Shown: positions 42,141 to 55,100, numbered from the stretch's first letter. The stretch: 64,000 nt of DNA from Closterium sp. Naga37s-1 (GCA_947471745.1 CANJKZ010001109.1:1550001-1614000), one strand, 5' to 3'. Numbers and translations are program-made. The notes: generated by a model not told the origin, from the letters alone.

Positions 42141-44762
42141 CGCAGCAGCCGCAGCTGCAGGAGCAATTAGAGCAGCAGCAGCCGTAGTTGGAGGAGCCGC
42201 AGCTGCCGCAGCAGGAGCAGCAGCAGCAGCAACCGCCACCTCCGCCTCCTGTCTCTGGCCTTCGGGCCCTCGGTCTCCCCTCTCCCTCTCCTCCCCCTTC
42301 TCCCTCTCCTCCTGTCTACGGTCCCACGTTTCCTCCTCCTGACTCCGTCCCAGCTGTTTTCCCCCGTTCTCAGCCTCCGTTGTCCCCTCCTCTTTCTCAC
42401 GCTTGGACTTCTTGCTCTCCTCGAGCTCGTCCCTCGCCCCCTGTCCCTGTCACTTACCTTCGTACTGTCATGTTCCGTCCTAGTCCGCCTCGTTCGTCTC
42501 AGTCTGTGCTTCCTTCTCCTCTTGAGTCACACCTCACTGCTTCCCTCTCTACTCCTGTCACTAACTACTACCGCACGTACCTACCTGTTCTCTCTCGTGT
42601 TCTCGCCTCTCTTGTTACGGACCCTCGTGCCTCTCTGTCCTCTGTCTCCGCCCTTAATGCCGCCGTCACTGAGTTCGCCACTACTCGCCGCCTTGACTAC
42701 GCCACTTGTCTCGTGGCTGCTCCTCCTACCAGTCCTCTGGCCGTCGGGGGTTAGTCTGCCCATGGTTGTGACGGCCTAGAAGACACGCAGTTTGAGCTGG
42801 AGTTCCTGGCAGCCGCTTCCCCTCATCTCTGTGCCATGCTGCTCTCCCCTGAGGGAGACCCTGACGCCCTTGACATACCTACTCCTCGCACTTACGCTGA
42901 GGCAGTGTCAGGGCCTTGGGCTGCTCAGTGGAGAGCTGCCATGGACTCAGAGATGGCCTCCTACAGATCTACAGGCACCTACGTCGACGAGGTTCCTCCC
43001 CCTGGGGCGAACGTAGTCGATGGCATGTGGATCCTCAGGGTGAAGCGGACACCGGGATCTCCTCCGGTCTTCAAGGCGCGCTATGTGGCTAGAGGTTTCA
43101 GTCAGTGCGGGGGAGTTGACTTCTTTCAATCCTTCGCGCCTACCCCGAAGATGACCACTCTTCCGGTGTTACTGCAGGTAGCAGCACGGAGAGACTATGA
43201 GCTACACTCTCTCGACTTCTCCACTGCCTTCCTTCAGGGCAGCCTTTACGAGGAGGTCTGGTTGCGTCATCCCTCTGCCTTCATTGGCACATTCCCTCCT
43301 GGGACCCAGTGGAGGCTGAGGCGACCGGTCTACGGTCTCCGTCAGGCTCCTCGTGAGTGGCACGACACCCTTCGTTCTACCCTGTCTGACCTCGGTTTCC
43401 AGCCGTCTTCTGCTGACTCGTCACTGTTTGTGCGTCGTGGCTCCACACCGTTCTTTTTCTTGGTCTACGTCGACGTCCTGGTTTTCGACACTGCTGACAG
43501 GGTTGCTTTGACTGACGTGAAGCGCGAACTGCAGGAGAGACACACGTGCACTGACCTTGGTGAGCTGTGCCACTACCTTGGCCTGCAGATCACCAGGGAC
43601 AGAGCCACTCGCACCATTACACTCACACAGTCACACATGGTGCAGCAGGTTCTTCAGCGGTTCGAGCTTCAGCACTCCACAGTACAGCGCACACCTCTTG
43701 CTGTTGACCACAGACTCACCGGACCCTTTCTTGACGAGCCGTTCGAGCCTAGTGGTCCTTACGCAGAGCTTGTGGGCTGCCTCATGTACCTGATGACTTG
43801 TACTCGCCTGGACCTCGCCTTCCCTCTCAGCATCCTTGCTCGCTTTGTTGCACCAGGGAGACACCGTCCAGTTCACTGGACAGCTGCTGTGAGGGTGGCA
43901 AAGTACCTAGCGACGACATCAGGTGTGGGGATGGTTCTTGGAGGGAGACAGGAGTCGTGCTTACTGGTCACTGTGACTCTTCTTACGCTGACGACGCCGA
44001 GACACACAGGTCTACTCAGGGGCACTGTTTCAGCCTGGGCTCTGGAGCTGTTTCATGGAGGTCCACACGTTCCTCCTTGGTCTCGACCTCTACTGCTGAG
44101 GCCGAGATCTACGCTGGAGCTATGGCTGCACAGGAGTTGTGCTGGCTGACGTTCTTGCTCACTGACCTTGGTAAGCGGTCGAGCTCTGCGCAGACCTTGT
44201 TCACTGACAACAAGGCGACGATTCTCCTCTGTCGAGAGCCGCGACTGGAGAGCAGAGTGAAGCACATTAACGTCAGGTACTTTCTTCTCCGAGAGTTGCA
44301 GAGGCGTGGACAGGCTCGCTTCGACTTTGTTGAGTCCGAGGCCAACACTGCAGACATCTTCACCAAGGCCCTGCCACCTTGTGACCACCAGAGGTGTTGT
44401 GTGCAGTTAGGTCTCGTTAACACAGGTTCTCGCCTTGCATAGTCTTGAGTTCTCTCCTTGCTTTGTTTGTACACTTTACATATACCTCTGTGAACTCTTG
44501 AACTAGCCTTGTGGCTCTTGCTTGTGCTCGGAGTGTGTGGTGACGTTGTGATCCACCCTGGGCTTTGTTGCTTTGTGACTGGTCTTGTGACCGTACACTT
44601 CTGGTTTTGCTTGACACCCATCACTTAGACTATGGGGGTGTGTCAAATGTTGTAGCCTCAGTGTAGTGTGTTATAGGGGGTACAACTGTTAGGGTTAGGT
44701 TTATGTACCCCAACCAACCTTAGTCAAACTAACACTTTCATTCTTGACAATTATTGTTAACA
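42105..44762 (+). mobile_element. Copia B4, 3' half
   Basis: A CAG/Gln-rich and Pro-rich linker (42105-42480) is followed by reverse transcriptase (MWILRVKRTPGSPPVFKARY, FSTAFLQGSLYEE), RNase H (SSYADDAETHRST, EANTADIFTKALPP), a 3' tail like that of Copia B1, the purine tract ATGGGGGTG and a 3' LTR from 44641. The 5' half is absent and about two to three breaks are present. It is related to, but distinct from, Copia B5. Confidence 0.85.
44641..44762 (+). repeat. Copia B4 3' LTR
   Basis: Starts TGTCAAATG after the purine tract. The end at GTTAACA (44762) is an estimate, made by comparison with related LTRs of 126-138 bp. Confidence 0.65.
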
Positions 44763-45364
44763 CTTTTCCCTATTTAGTGTTCTCTCATACCTTTGCTCAC
44801 ACTTGTACTACTCCTTGCCGCCTTAGTGCAATCTTCACATTTTTCGTTCAAGTGCACGTGGAACAAATAGCATTGGTAGTATAAACGACTATGTTCTACC
44901 TACACGCTCCACATTTACGCACAAAAAATATTCACTTGGAAGATGTAATAATTGCACTGCTATGCCCAGAGCTGAACTTATCATACCAATGCGACATTCA
45001 AGGTCTGGTAACAGTGCATGTAATTCACATGTTAAAATTAGCTCCCTGATTTAGCCAGAGTCGTCATTTTGCTCTCCCTGCAACCCTATGTAGGTTAACA
45101 CACTGAGCAATTTCTGGTACAGGATGTATGCTTCTGAGGAGCACCTTCCACATCCGTTGCATGTTGCGAAACCAACACCACGAGCTGTTTTGTATTTGTG
45201 CGAAAGCAATGACTGTTTCCAAATCCTGTCCAACACCTCAACCAAGAGTAGTGAGATTATGAGAGAAAAAAAAAAAAAAAAAAAAAAGCCAAAGTGCATT
45301 CACGTGCTCGACAATCCTGTTTAGTGCCAAAAAGTCAGCAGTTTGAGCACTCTCTCTGCAATCA
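44763..45364. other. Intergenic sequence and RLK1 3' flank
   Basis: No gene is seen in the left part. From about 45290 to 45364 the sequence (GCCAAAGTGCATTCACGTGCTCGACAATCC...) matches the flank after the RLK2 stop at 63429-63510. This is probably a shared 3' UTR. A 20-plus A run lies at 45268-45288. Confidence 0.6.
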
Positions 45365-48300
45365 TCACCGTGTTGCATCGCTAGAATATGCACTGCTAGT
45401 CTGCATTCCTTCGATCCGGGCAAGCTCCACATTGAAGTCAGCATCTGCTGAGCCTCCAAGCTCCTGGTCGATTCGCACCGCCATCCTGTCAACCCTCGCC
45501 CCCAGATATTCGTCCTTAATAGCCACTAAATCTCCAAGGATTCGACTCATGGACGGTCGGGATGCAGTAGGCATGGCAGTGCAGCTGAGCGCAATGCGAG
45601 CCAGGCGCAGCACCATGATATCTAGTGCTTCCAGGTACGGATCCTTGAAGGTTGCCACATCCTTAGCCGCCACCAAAGGTTCCACCTGTCGTTTAAAAGG
45701 AATTAGACAGATTGAATTGCACTCCATGGCAAAACATGTGAGTGGGATAAAAGTCGGTACGTAGCAATATGGAGCATTAATCACTTACCCACGCCTTGAG
45801 GTTGACCAGGTTTGACTCCAAGTTCCAAACAGCTTTGCGTGCCGTGAGAATTGTCAGCATCACCACTCCGTAGCTAGCAAGGTGGGATGATAAGGATGTC
45901 AGAAGGAGAAAGATGAGGAAACCGGGGCTAGAAGAATACGACAATGAATGGATTTGGCCATGGATAAATAAACATTTGCCACAGTTTATAAGTGTGCGCA
46001 CATTAGACCATGTACCTCACAAGCCATTATCATCTCGTAGCATTCACACACCTGTGCACGTCAGCCATGGGAGTGGCTTTTTGTGACTTGTAATAGGCGG
46101 GATCCACATAGCCCGGTGTTCCCATCACTCGAGTGGGTGCCACAGATGTGCCCTCCCCATGCCTCACCAACCCAAAGTCCGCAATCTTCGCCTGCCCGGC
46201 ATCGATCGAGGACATAAAGGACATTTATGAAGGCGGTACGCATCATGCCAAAACGCAGTAGTATTATTGTCCATGGGCTTAAATTGATTCACACTGACTC
46301 GTACACTATCTCACCTTCAGTTTTTCATCTAGGAGGATGTTGGCGGGTTTGATGTCGCGATGCACGATGCCAAACTCATTAAGATAATCCAAACCACGGG
46401 CCATGCCTATGAGAATCTCCAGCCGCTGCCGGATCGTCAGATGCTGCTTTGCGGCTGAGGTGGCATAGGGTGAGGGGGGGAAGCAGGGTAGAGAGGGATG
46501 GGAGGTAGAATAACACGAGGGAAAAGATTGACGAGAAGAGGGCAAGAGCGGAAATGAGAGAGCTGCTCACAAGGGCCGATCCACTGTTCGAGGTCGCCGT
46601 TGGGCATGAACTCGTAGATGACAATCTGCTCCATTCTCTCTGTCACAGGGCTGAAGTCCAAGCAGTACCCCACCAGCCGCACCAGGTTCGGATGATTCTT
46701 TGTCGCCATCTCGTTCACCTGCCTTGTTGCAATATCACATGGAACAAAAAAATGCATTCACGTGGACAAGAATAGCAAAATCCAGGACTATATTACTAAT
46801 GTCATCACTGGCATCATGGCACCGAACTTATTATGCAGAGTGACAGACGTGGCCTTGACCGGATATAGCTTATACAATTATGGTGGCTCGTGCACACACT
46901 TAAAAAAACCAACAGTTATGAGTCGCCCTGCCATCCAGTCTCTAATTTACCTCTTTTTCGCCCCTTCATCTCATTTCTTCCCTACCCATTACTACCTCTC
47001 ACCTAAAGTCGCTGGTGAGGATTTTGGCTCACTTGACAGCTTGCACCACCAAGCAGGGGTCTAGTCCATCCTACACCAGCGCAGTCAACCGCTTCATACC
47101 CCACACCACACCACACCACACCACACACCACCACAAACCACCCCACACCACCGCAAACCACACCACACTATACACACCCATACCTCTCGCTTAAAGTCGT
47201 TGGTGAGGATCTTGGCTCGCTTCACGGCCCAGACGAGCTGGGGGTTGTGGGGGCACACGCCTTTGTACACATCCCCGAAGCTGCCCCCGCCAATGCGCTT
47301 GCTCTCCGTCCAATCGCTCGTCGCCTTCACCACCTCCACCAGTGAGTACTGCGCGCATAGCTGCACCTGCCCACCGCATCCTACTCCCAGCGCGGCCATT
47401 CTCCCAGACTCCGAGGAGTTTTCGGAGGAGCCTGCAGCTTTAGCTGATACTTCCCCCAGTGCCCGAGGCTGGGCTGGACGCAAGACTAGCTCTGCTCCTT
47501 CATCATTCCTCACGCCTGCTGCTGCTGGCATATTATTTGGCCGCAGCTGTGCTCTTGCAGCAGCAGCAGCAGCGGCGGCAGCTGCAGCGGCGGCAGCTGC
47601 AGCGGCAGCGGAAGGGGCTGATGCTGTTGGTCCTGCGGCCTCCACTCGCTGCCGTGGCAGGGAATGGCTGGGTGCTGTCTGTGCGCCTTGCTTCTTTGTG
47701 TGACCGCCGCCCCCGCCAGACAAAGAGTCCGTCTCATACTGCGCCCCGTGATGCCTCTCGTTCAGTTTAGAACTACTATTGGTAGTATTAGTCTTGGGAA
47801 CTGGGTCGCTGAGACGCTTGCTTTTCACTTTGGGGCTTGGCTCCTTGGATGCCCACCACGACCAAACGTACACAGCCAGAATGACTAGCCCAATGAACAA
47901 GAATGCAGTGCCGATTGCGATGCCTATGATAATCCACGATTCGTTAGTGATTTTATAAGCAAGTGACCGCCTGGAGATGTTGTGAATTTCTGCATCGGGA
48001 TCATATGTGCAGGGTTCAATCGGGATTAAGTTTTGTCTATATGCACGATATGAGCATATCTCACATTTCCTTTGAGATACGTTTAAGCACGCAGAAAGGC
48101 AGCAAAGAAGCTCAGCAACCAAGCGGGCTACTATCAGTTAGTGAAAGAAGTTAGGGGGAAGACGAACCTGCCATCATTGGGGCTGCCATGGGAGCATCTC
48201 CTGTATCATCGTTCACGAGAATGGGGGGTTTCCGACTCCATATCTCAGTGTCTCGGAGCCCTTGTATTAATTCGGGTACGAACCGACGTCCATGGGAATG

Positions 48301-48381
48301 CCGGAGCAGTAGCATAAAAACGAGCAGAAGAGGAATGATAGTGGCTCGCCGCATGATAGTAGCATCCAACTTTGAGCCCAT
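45365..48381 (-). CDS. RLK1, receptor-like serine/threonine kinase, 7 exons
   Basis: The proposed exons are 48168-48381, 47184-47989, 46571-46718, 46315-46454, 46052-46191, 45789-45873 and 45365-45685. They have GT...AG borders and consistent phases, giving about 617 residues. It starts with a signal peptide (IIPLLLVFMLLL) and a short ectodomain. A membrane span follows (IIIGIAIGTAFLFIGLVILA), then a juxtamembrane region with a long Ala run. The kinase has IGGGSFGDVYKG, VWAVKRAK, NHPNLVRLVGYC, the catalytic loop IVHRDIKPANILL, IADFGLVR, GTPGYVDPAYY, SYGVVML and a RPSM segment. All catalytic residues (Lys, HRD Asp, DFG Asp) are present, so it should be active at the plasma membrane. The exon 1-2 junction (acceptor at 47990) is the least certain. 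The ligand is unknown; the ectodomain shows no LRR, LysM or lectin repeat. Its tandem duplicate is RLK2. Confidence 0.85.
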
Positions 48382-48503
48382 TGTCAACCGCTCACAGGGG
48401 TGTGCGACTTGTCTGAGACTTGGTGCAGAAAAACGTGATCGTGGCCTGATTGAATCATTCAGAAAGGGATGAAGGACTTCTTGTTACACGAGAAGTTGCA
48501 AAA

Positions 48504-48510
48504 CTTTATA
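48504..48510 (-). promoter_or_regulatory. Candidate TATA box of RLK1
   Basis: The minus strand reads CCTATAAAGTTTTGC about 125 bp upstream of the RLK1 ATG. It is the only TATA-like word in the 250 bp between the gene and the SINE. The call is by sequence only. Confidence 0.45.
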
Positions 48511-48654
48511 GGACACCTATTTCTCAACCTCGAATGGGAGAAACTCGAGGAAAGCACGGCCAGGTTGTCGTCAACTCAGTGGAATGGCTAGCAAGATTGC
48601 TTTGTCGCGCGGTGGAAGGGAAAGGGAATGCGAGGGCAAGAGTCTTGCAGTGCT

Positions 48655-48915
48655 TTTTTTTTCTTTTTCTTTTTTTTTTTTAAAGGAGGGGGGGAAACCC
48701 CTCTGGGTGTTACCAACACCTGGCTGTCGGTCGTAACCCGCCTCCCCATTTGTTTACACTCCTCGCTGGGTCAACGAGGTTGTTGTATCCACTCCCAGAT
48801 GAGCACCTGTGTAACCCCCTTCTGGGGGGCTGGCTGAACGCTGCAGGGGGGATTTGATCCCGGGACCTCATCCTTCGGAAGTGAACCAGCTAACTAGCTG
48901 GGCCACTTCAGGCTG
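48655..48915 (-). mobile_element. tRNA-derived SINE with 14-bp target duplication
   Basis: In minus orientation the element starts with a tRNA-like head. An A-box-like TGGCCCAGCTAGTTAGCTGG (48888-48907) and a B-box-like GGGATCAAATCCC are about 30 bases apart. A roughly 170-bp body and an A-rich tail (T-run at 48655-48682) follow. The flanks carry the perfect 14-bp duplication AGTCTTGCAGTGCT at 48641-48654 and 48916-48929. Pol III transcription and LINE-driven insertion are family knowledge. The poly(A) tail means its partner is not the GA-tailed LINE of this window. Confidence 0.88.
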
Positions 48916-48929
48916 AGTCTTGCAGTGCT

Positions 48930-49371
48930 GGAGAATCGAGCCGCGCAAGCAGGGATTGAGATGGCGACAACAAGGTGATGCAAGATCCACTGACCAACAC
49001 GGAATGACCGAGAAGGACTTCCAAAGACCTACTGAAATGCCCACGTGTCGGATTTTCATTCGTGCGCGTACTTTGGGAAAAATGGATGGGACCGCTATAA
49101 GGTACAGTAGAAGAAACTTTACATAGAGTTATTCTTGCTGGTCTTTCTTACTCCTGTTAAATTAAACTATTATACCAACGTAGATTAATGCATCAAGCCC
49201 ATCGTTCCACATTCTTAAACCCCACAGCCCAACCACAATTAACCTACCACAATAACAACTATCGCCTGACTCACTTGCATCCGAGCCCATCATCAACCCA
49301 TCGACTGATTCACAACCTTGAGTATTTTTTACAAATTGATATCCTTGTTCTCTGGAGATATTACTGTTAGA
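48930..49371. other. Intergenic sequence, nothing recognised
   Basis: Ordinary AT/GC-mixed sequence between the SINE and the Copia B6 remnant. No open frame with known domains and no terminal repeats are seen. A TGTTAGAATCTAG at 49365-49377 resembles the start of Copia B LTRs and may be a short leftover of one. Confidence 0.5.
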
Positions 49372-50816
49372 ATCTAGTAGTGAGAATAGCATCATAGTCA
49401 AGAGCAAAGATATCTACCCTCTGCCTAAGCAGCTCCAGCCAGGTGGGGAGATCAGCCTCGTCGCCAAACTCGGTACGCCAGGCGTCGCTCAGACGGGCGA
49501 AGCAGCGGGACTGTGTGTGACCAAGCGTCCCGCAAGCCTGACCAGCCCGATCACCTGTGCGAATGACATACGGGCAGCGAACGGTACTCCGAGCCCCTCT
49601 ACTCTGAGCGTACCACTCACGAAGCTGCTGGGGCGTAAGTGTCTCGCGCGGACGCCGCTGCAGCTGCAGCTGGCCACTGCGAGACGCTCCCAACTGACCA
49701 GCTCCAGGGCGACAGCTACGACGGCTACCGCCACAACCCCAACTAGCGTACCACTCACGAAGCTGTTGGGGCGTGAGAGACTCGCGCGGACGTCGCTGGA
49801 GCTGCATCTGGCCACCGCCAGTAGCAGCAGTAGCAGTAGCAGCAGTAGCAGCAGGAGCAGCGCGGGCAGGGCAGGCGCGGCAGGCAGGCACGCAGGCAGG
49901 CAGGCAGATAGCACGGCAGCGCGCTACCAAGGCAAGCGCGCGGGAAGCGCGGGTAGGGCAGGTGCTCACCAGTGGCGGGTGGCGGCAGGGTAGGCGCACG
50001 ACGGCGGCGACGGCGGGGCCGCAATAGCGGCTGCAGAGTAGGGTTGCATCAGCTGCAGGGCTGGGGCCACGACAGCAGCAGGGCAGGGCCGCGGCAGCTG
50101 CAGGACGGGGCCGTGTCGGCGGCAGGGCGGGGCCAGGCTGGGCTGCGTCGGTGGCAGGGCGGGGCCGCGACAGCGGCAGGGCGGGGCCGCATCGGCGACC
50201 TGGCGGGGCCGCGTCGGCGGCAGGGCGGGGCCGCGACAGCGGCAGGGTGGGGCCGTGTCGGCGGCAAGGCGCGGCTGCGACAGCGGCAGGGCGGGGCTGC
50301 GTCAGCGGCAGGGCGGGGCCGCGACAGCGACCCGGCGGGGCCGCGTCGACGGCAGGGCGGGGCCGCGACAGCGGCAGGGCGGGGCCGCGTCAGGGGCAGG
50401 GCGGGGCCGCGTCAGCGGCAGGGCGGGGCCGCGACAGCGACCTGGCGGGGCCGCGTCGGCGGCAGGGCGAGGCCGCGTCAGGGGCAGGGTGGGGCCGCGT
50501 CAGCGGCAAGGCGGGGCCGCGATAGCGGCCTGGCGGGGCCGCATCGGTTGCAGGGCGGGCCGGCGCTCTAGCCTGACGAGCCTGCAGGGGCGGCTCGCGG
50601 ACCTGACGGCCTGCAAGGGCGGCGCGCGGGCCTTACGGGCCTGCAAGGGCGGCGTGCTGGCCTACGGGTCTGCAGGGCGGGGCGCGCGTAGCTAGGGCAA
50701 CAGTAGGCAGCGCGAGGGCTGCAGGACGGCGCGCGCAGCGCAGCACGTCACAAGGCAAGGCAGGAGAAGGTGCGCGCAGGACAACACGTGGGGTAGCGTG
50801 GTAACCGCAACGGTAG
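49372..50816 (-). mobile_element. Copia B6, gag and GC-rich leader (left part)
   Basis: This is the minus-strand N-terminal gag of a Copia B element. It has two QQLREWYA motifs, the CPYVIRTGDRAGQACG and GHTQSRC cysteine motif, and DIFALDYDAIL. To its right is a leader of GGCGGGGCCGCGACAGCGGCAG-type repeats (about 50000-50700). The element is split at 50816 by the Gypsy insertion and resumes at 62663. Everything downstream of gag is missing. Confidence 0.85.
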
Positions 50817-51185
50817 TGTGAGGGTACGACGGCTTATGCTGGCTTTGCTAGCTTGCCTAGACTTTATTATGCTATATCTAGCTTGGGTTTATTTTATCAT
50901 GCATAGATATGCTTGATTTCCTAGGTTAGGTGCATTCCTATATTTTATTATAGGTATAGCACCGAACCAGGTTACGTGTACCGAACTCAAGCCTATTCGG
51001 TTTCCACCGAATTGCTTTCTACTGAGTTCGGGAAGGTTCTGTTCGGGGCGCTTCGCGACCCTCAGAACATTCGCGTAACATCTGGGTAACTGGCCTTGTG
51101 TCGAGACTATATATAGCCTCGTGTTGTACCCAGGTGATCATTCAATTCAAACTCTCTTTTCTGAGCTCGATCCTAGATCCTCACA
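50817..51185 (+). repeat. Gypsy 5' LTR
   Basis: 369 bp, TGTGAGGGTACG...GATCCTCACA, followed by TTGGTAATCAGAGCC as the likely primer-binding region. It contains GACTATATATAGCC, a probable TATA box, near its 3' end. Confidence 0.93.
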
Positions 51186-51756
51186 CTTGGTAATCAGAGC
51201 CTGTTTGCAAGCGCAGTTTTTCGACCGCTTAAACCTAGCTTTAAAATCCGCGGGGGCGACGACGGAAAGCGCCGATTTCGGGTACGTGAACCAGTTCCGC
51301 GCTATTTTCTAACGTCCCCCTCGAACCGGTTTTTGAACACTCCTCAGGTCCTGTGGCGAAGAAGTCGGAATTTCGACCGTCAAATCGATTTGAATCTCAA
51401 CAGCCCTGAGAATTTCGCCCAAAAAAGTTGGAATTTGGAGCGTCGGATCGAATTTCTTCGCAACGGCCGAGATCGGACGCGAATTTCAATTAAAGGAGAG
51501 TTATGCGACCTACAGAATCAGCGCTCGTCATTTCTACAGTCAATTCGACTCACAGTAAGATGCCCAGCGCCTAGAATTCAATTATTTTCGTCGCAAATCT
51601 TCCTGTAAATCGCCAAATGGAGGAAAATGGTGATAATTCCGTACGAAAAAATGCGGAGTTACACACCGGCCTGGACCAGACGCGAGCGGCACTCCAGCGA
51701 ATAGAGGAGCTTCTCGCGAACCAGTCGGCGGCCGCCACAGCAGCAGCGAACGCAGT

Positions 51757-51789
<33 letters not shown>

Positions 51790-51851
51790 GGCGACACCGA
51801 CACTTCGCCCAGCAGCAGCGGTAGTAGCTACAGTGAATCTTGAGGCGGCAC

Positions 51852-51977
51852 TGATAAGAAACGAGGAATGGGATGAACTAGCACAAGGTTGGGTACAAGT
51901 AGGAAACCCTAGGAAACTGTACCCCATAGTGTCTACCCCACTATAGCCTAGACAAGCTATATGATATAAGTTTGACA
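51852..51977 (-). repeat. Copia B5 3' LTR
   Basis: 126 bp, TGATAAGAAACG...AAGTTTGACA in window orientation, identical by eye to 57959-58084. Confidence 0.95.
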
Positions 51978-52174
51978 CACCCCCATAGGCAAAGTGGGGG
52001 AGAACAAGAGGTCACAAGACCAGTCAAGCAAAGCAAAGCAAGCTCAGGGTGGATCACAACGTCACCACACAATCTGATCACAAGAGCAAGGCCACAAGGC
52101 CAGTTCATATGCAAGATCATATATAAAAGTAAGCAGGCAAGTGCAGGTATAGAAAGATCACAGTACAAGCAAGG

Positions 52175-55100
52175 TCAAGAAGTGAGCAAGTGAGGCCAAG
52201 TAGGCACAAGACCTAGCATAGTACAGAAGCGCTGATGATCACCAGGCGGAAGTGCCTTGGTAAAGATATCAGCAGTGTTGGCCTCAGAGGCCACGTAAGC
52301 AAGGCGCAGCTGACCACGCTGCTGCAGCTCACGAGCAAGGAAGTAGCGGAGAGCAATGTGCTTCGTTCTGTGCTCCAGTCTGTGCTCCCGACACAAGGCC
52401 AGCATGGCCTTGTTGTCTACGTACAGAACTGGAGGAGAACGAGGCGGCTCTCCTAGGTCAGTCAACAGGTAGGTGAGCCAGCGTAGCTCCTGTGCAGCCA
52501 TGGCCCCCGCGTAGATCTCAGCCTCACAGCTGGAGCCGAGAACAGAAGACGAGCGGGTAGACCGCCACGAAACAGAGCCGGAGCCAAGGCTGAAGGTGTA
52601 ACCCTGTGACGACCGCTGCGTAGCCTGGTCGTCAGCCCAAGAAGCGTCTGCGTGACCTGTGAGGACCACTCGACGTCGCCCTCCAAGCACTAGCCCCATG
52701 CCCGACGTACTGCACAAGTAGCGCAACACCCTCTTCGCTGCAGCCATGTGCTCTGGTCGGTGTCTCCCAGGAGCAACATAGCGTGCCAAGATGCTAAGAG
52801 GGTATGCTAGGTCAGGTCGTGTGCAGGTCATCAGGTACATGAGGCAGCCAACAAGCTCTGGGTACGGGCCACTCGACTCTACGGACTCATCCGAAGGCAG
52901 AGCTGAGAGCGAGTGGCGAGTAGACAGAGGAGTGGCCTGAGGCGAGGAGTACGTGAAGTCGAAGCGCTGAAGGATCTGCTGCACCATGTGTGACTGAGTC
53001 AGGGTAATGGTGCGCTGTGCTCTGTCCCGGGTGATCTGCAAGCCAAGGTAGCTGCGCAGTTCACCCAGGTCTGTGCACGTGTGTCTCTTCTGCAGCTCGG
53101 ACTTCACGTGGGCGAGTCCAGCAGTGGCAAAGACCAAGTCGTCGACATACACGAGGATGTAGAACGGCGGCAAAGAGGTGTCGGTGCGCAGAAACAGCGA
53201 CGGGTCGGCTGTAGAAGGAGCAAACCCAAGAGCCGCAAGTGTAGTCCTCAGTGTGTCGTGCCACTCACGGGGCGCCTGGCGGAGACCGTAGACTAGCCGC
53301 CGGAGGCTCCACTGGGTACCAGGAGGAAACGACCCAGTGAAGCCAGGTGGGCGGCGCAGCCAGATCTCCTCGTGCAGGCTGCCCTGCAGAAAAGCTGTGC
53401 TGAAGTCAAGAGAGTGAAGCTCGTAGTCGCGCTGAGCGGCTATGTGCAGCAGCACCCGAAGAGTGGTCATCTTCGGGGTGGGAGAGAAGGTCTGAAAGTA
53501 GTCAACTCCCTGCCGCTGACTGAAGCCTCGAGCCACGTAACGCGCCTTGAAGACAGGCGGAGAACCCGGCGGCCGCTTCACCCTGAAAATCCACATGCCA
53601 CTTGTTATAGTCACAGTAGGCTCCAATGTGCCTAAAACGAAAGATAGAGTGCACAGCCGGATTTCTGCACAGCGGCTTCAAACGTTCATAGCGTTCTGGT
53701 CACAGCTTGAAATGACTTGATTAAACTTGGATCTGGAGCGTCTTAGTGTCGCCTACAATAGGCAATTTAGATCGCACGATTTCACCAAGTATTGACGACA
53801 CAACGTCAGTTTGAACGAACGGCACTATGGCAGCCACTATAGTCTTAGAACACAAGATAGGAAGAGTTACGAGTTGGGAATGACTCCCAGCTCCTACAAA
53901 CCCCAAGAGCCGAGGTACAGTGATGTGGAACAGTGCCACACTGTCCCCAACCACGAAGGGTCTCGAAACTACCCTTCACTAGGGCCTACACCAAGTGAAA
54001 TGTTACACTACACAAAGTAATGTAACTATCTTCAATATCTTGAGGTGTACCCTTTTGGCGAGCTTCGAAATCACTTGAGGCTTGACACCAAGGCTCCGGC
54101 TCTTCATCACAAACTCATCCTTGAGTTCTTGATGGGTCTGCTGCACACACCTGCGACACGCCGAACGTTCGACACAGGACAAAATAGAAACTGCGCACGA
54201 CAAAATAGAAACCGCGCGCGAGACACAAACGACCGCGTAACACGCGTCTAGCGATAACTCGCTATTGACTCGACACACACACTCGACATCATGACTCGAC
54301 ATTCACACACAATTATAAGCATGAAATATATATTATCCCATGCCCTCGTACCATTCCATACACACACACATGCACGCACACGGACAACAAGCCCAGTGCA
54401 AACCGTAGGGTTGCACCAACACCACTGACGATGTTCGCCCCAGGTGGGGGAACCTCGTCGACGTAGGTGCCTGTGGACTTCCAGGAAGCCATCTCTGCGT
54501 CCATGGCTGACTGCCACTGAGAGGAGTAGGGACCCTCGATCGCCTCAGCGTACGATCGAGGAGTCGGGATGTCTGGTGCATCCGGGTCTCCCTCAGGGGC
54601 AATCATCGTGGACACGAGATGAGGCAAAGCAGCAGCAAAACACTGGAACTCCTCCTGCCTGTCCTCAAGGACGTCCATGCTAAGAGCACACTCACCCCCG
54701 ACGGACGGAGGACAGACAAACTCAAACTCAGCAACAAGACTAGCGGCGTAGTCTAGACGACAGCGAGCAGCAAAGTCGACAAGCTCAGCAACTAAGGCAG
54801 ACGCAGCAGTGGACTCAAAGGAAGGGTCAGTGACAACAGTAGCCAGGAGACGCGTGACAGTAGGACTGGCAGCACGAAGAGAGTCAGACTCCGGGTCAGC
54901 AAGGACAGGAAGAGAGGACTCTGGAGGAGACGGCAACGGGACACGCAGAGGAGCAGTGGACGGACGCAGTGCCATCTGGTGTGTGCCTGGGACCGCAGGA
55001 GGACGCGGACGCGGAGCACGACCACTAGTGCGAGCAGCACGAACAGGCGACGCAGGACGAGACGCAGGCTCACGACGCTCAGCAAGACCTCCAGTAGGAC

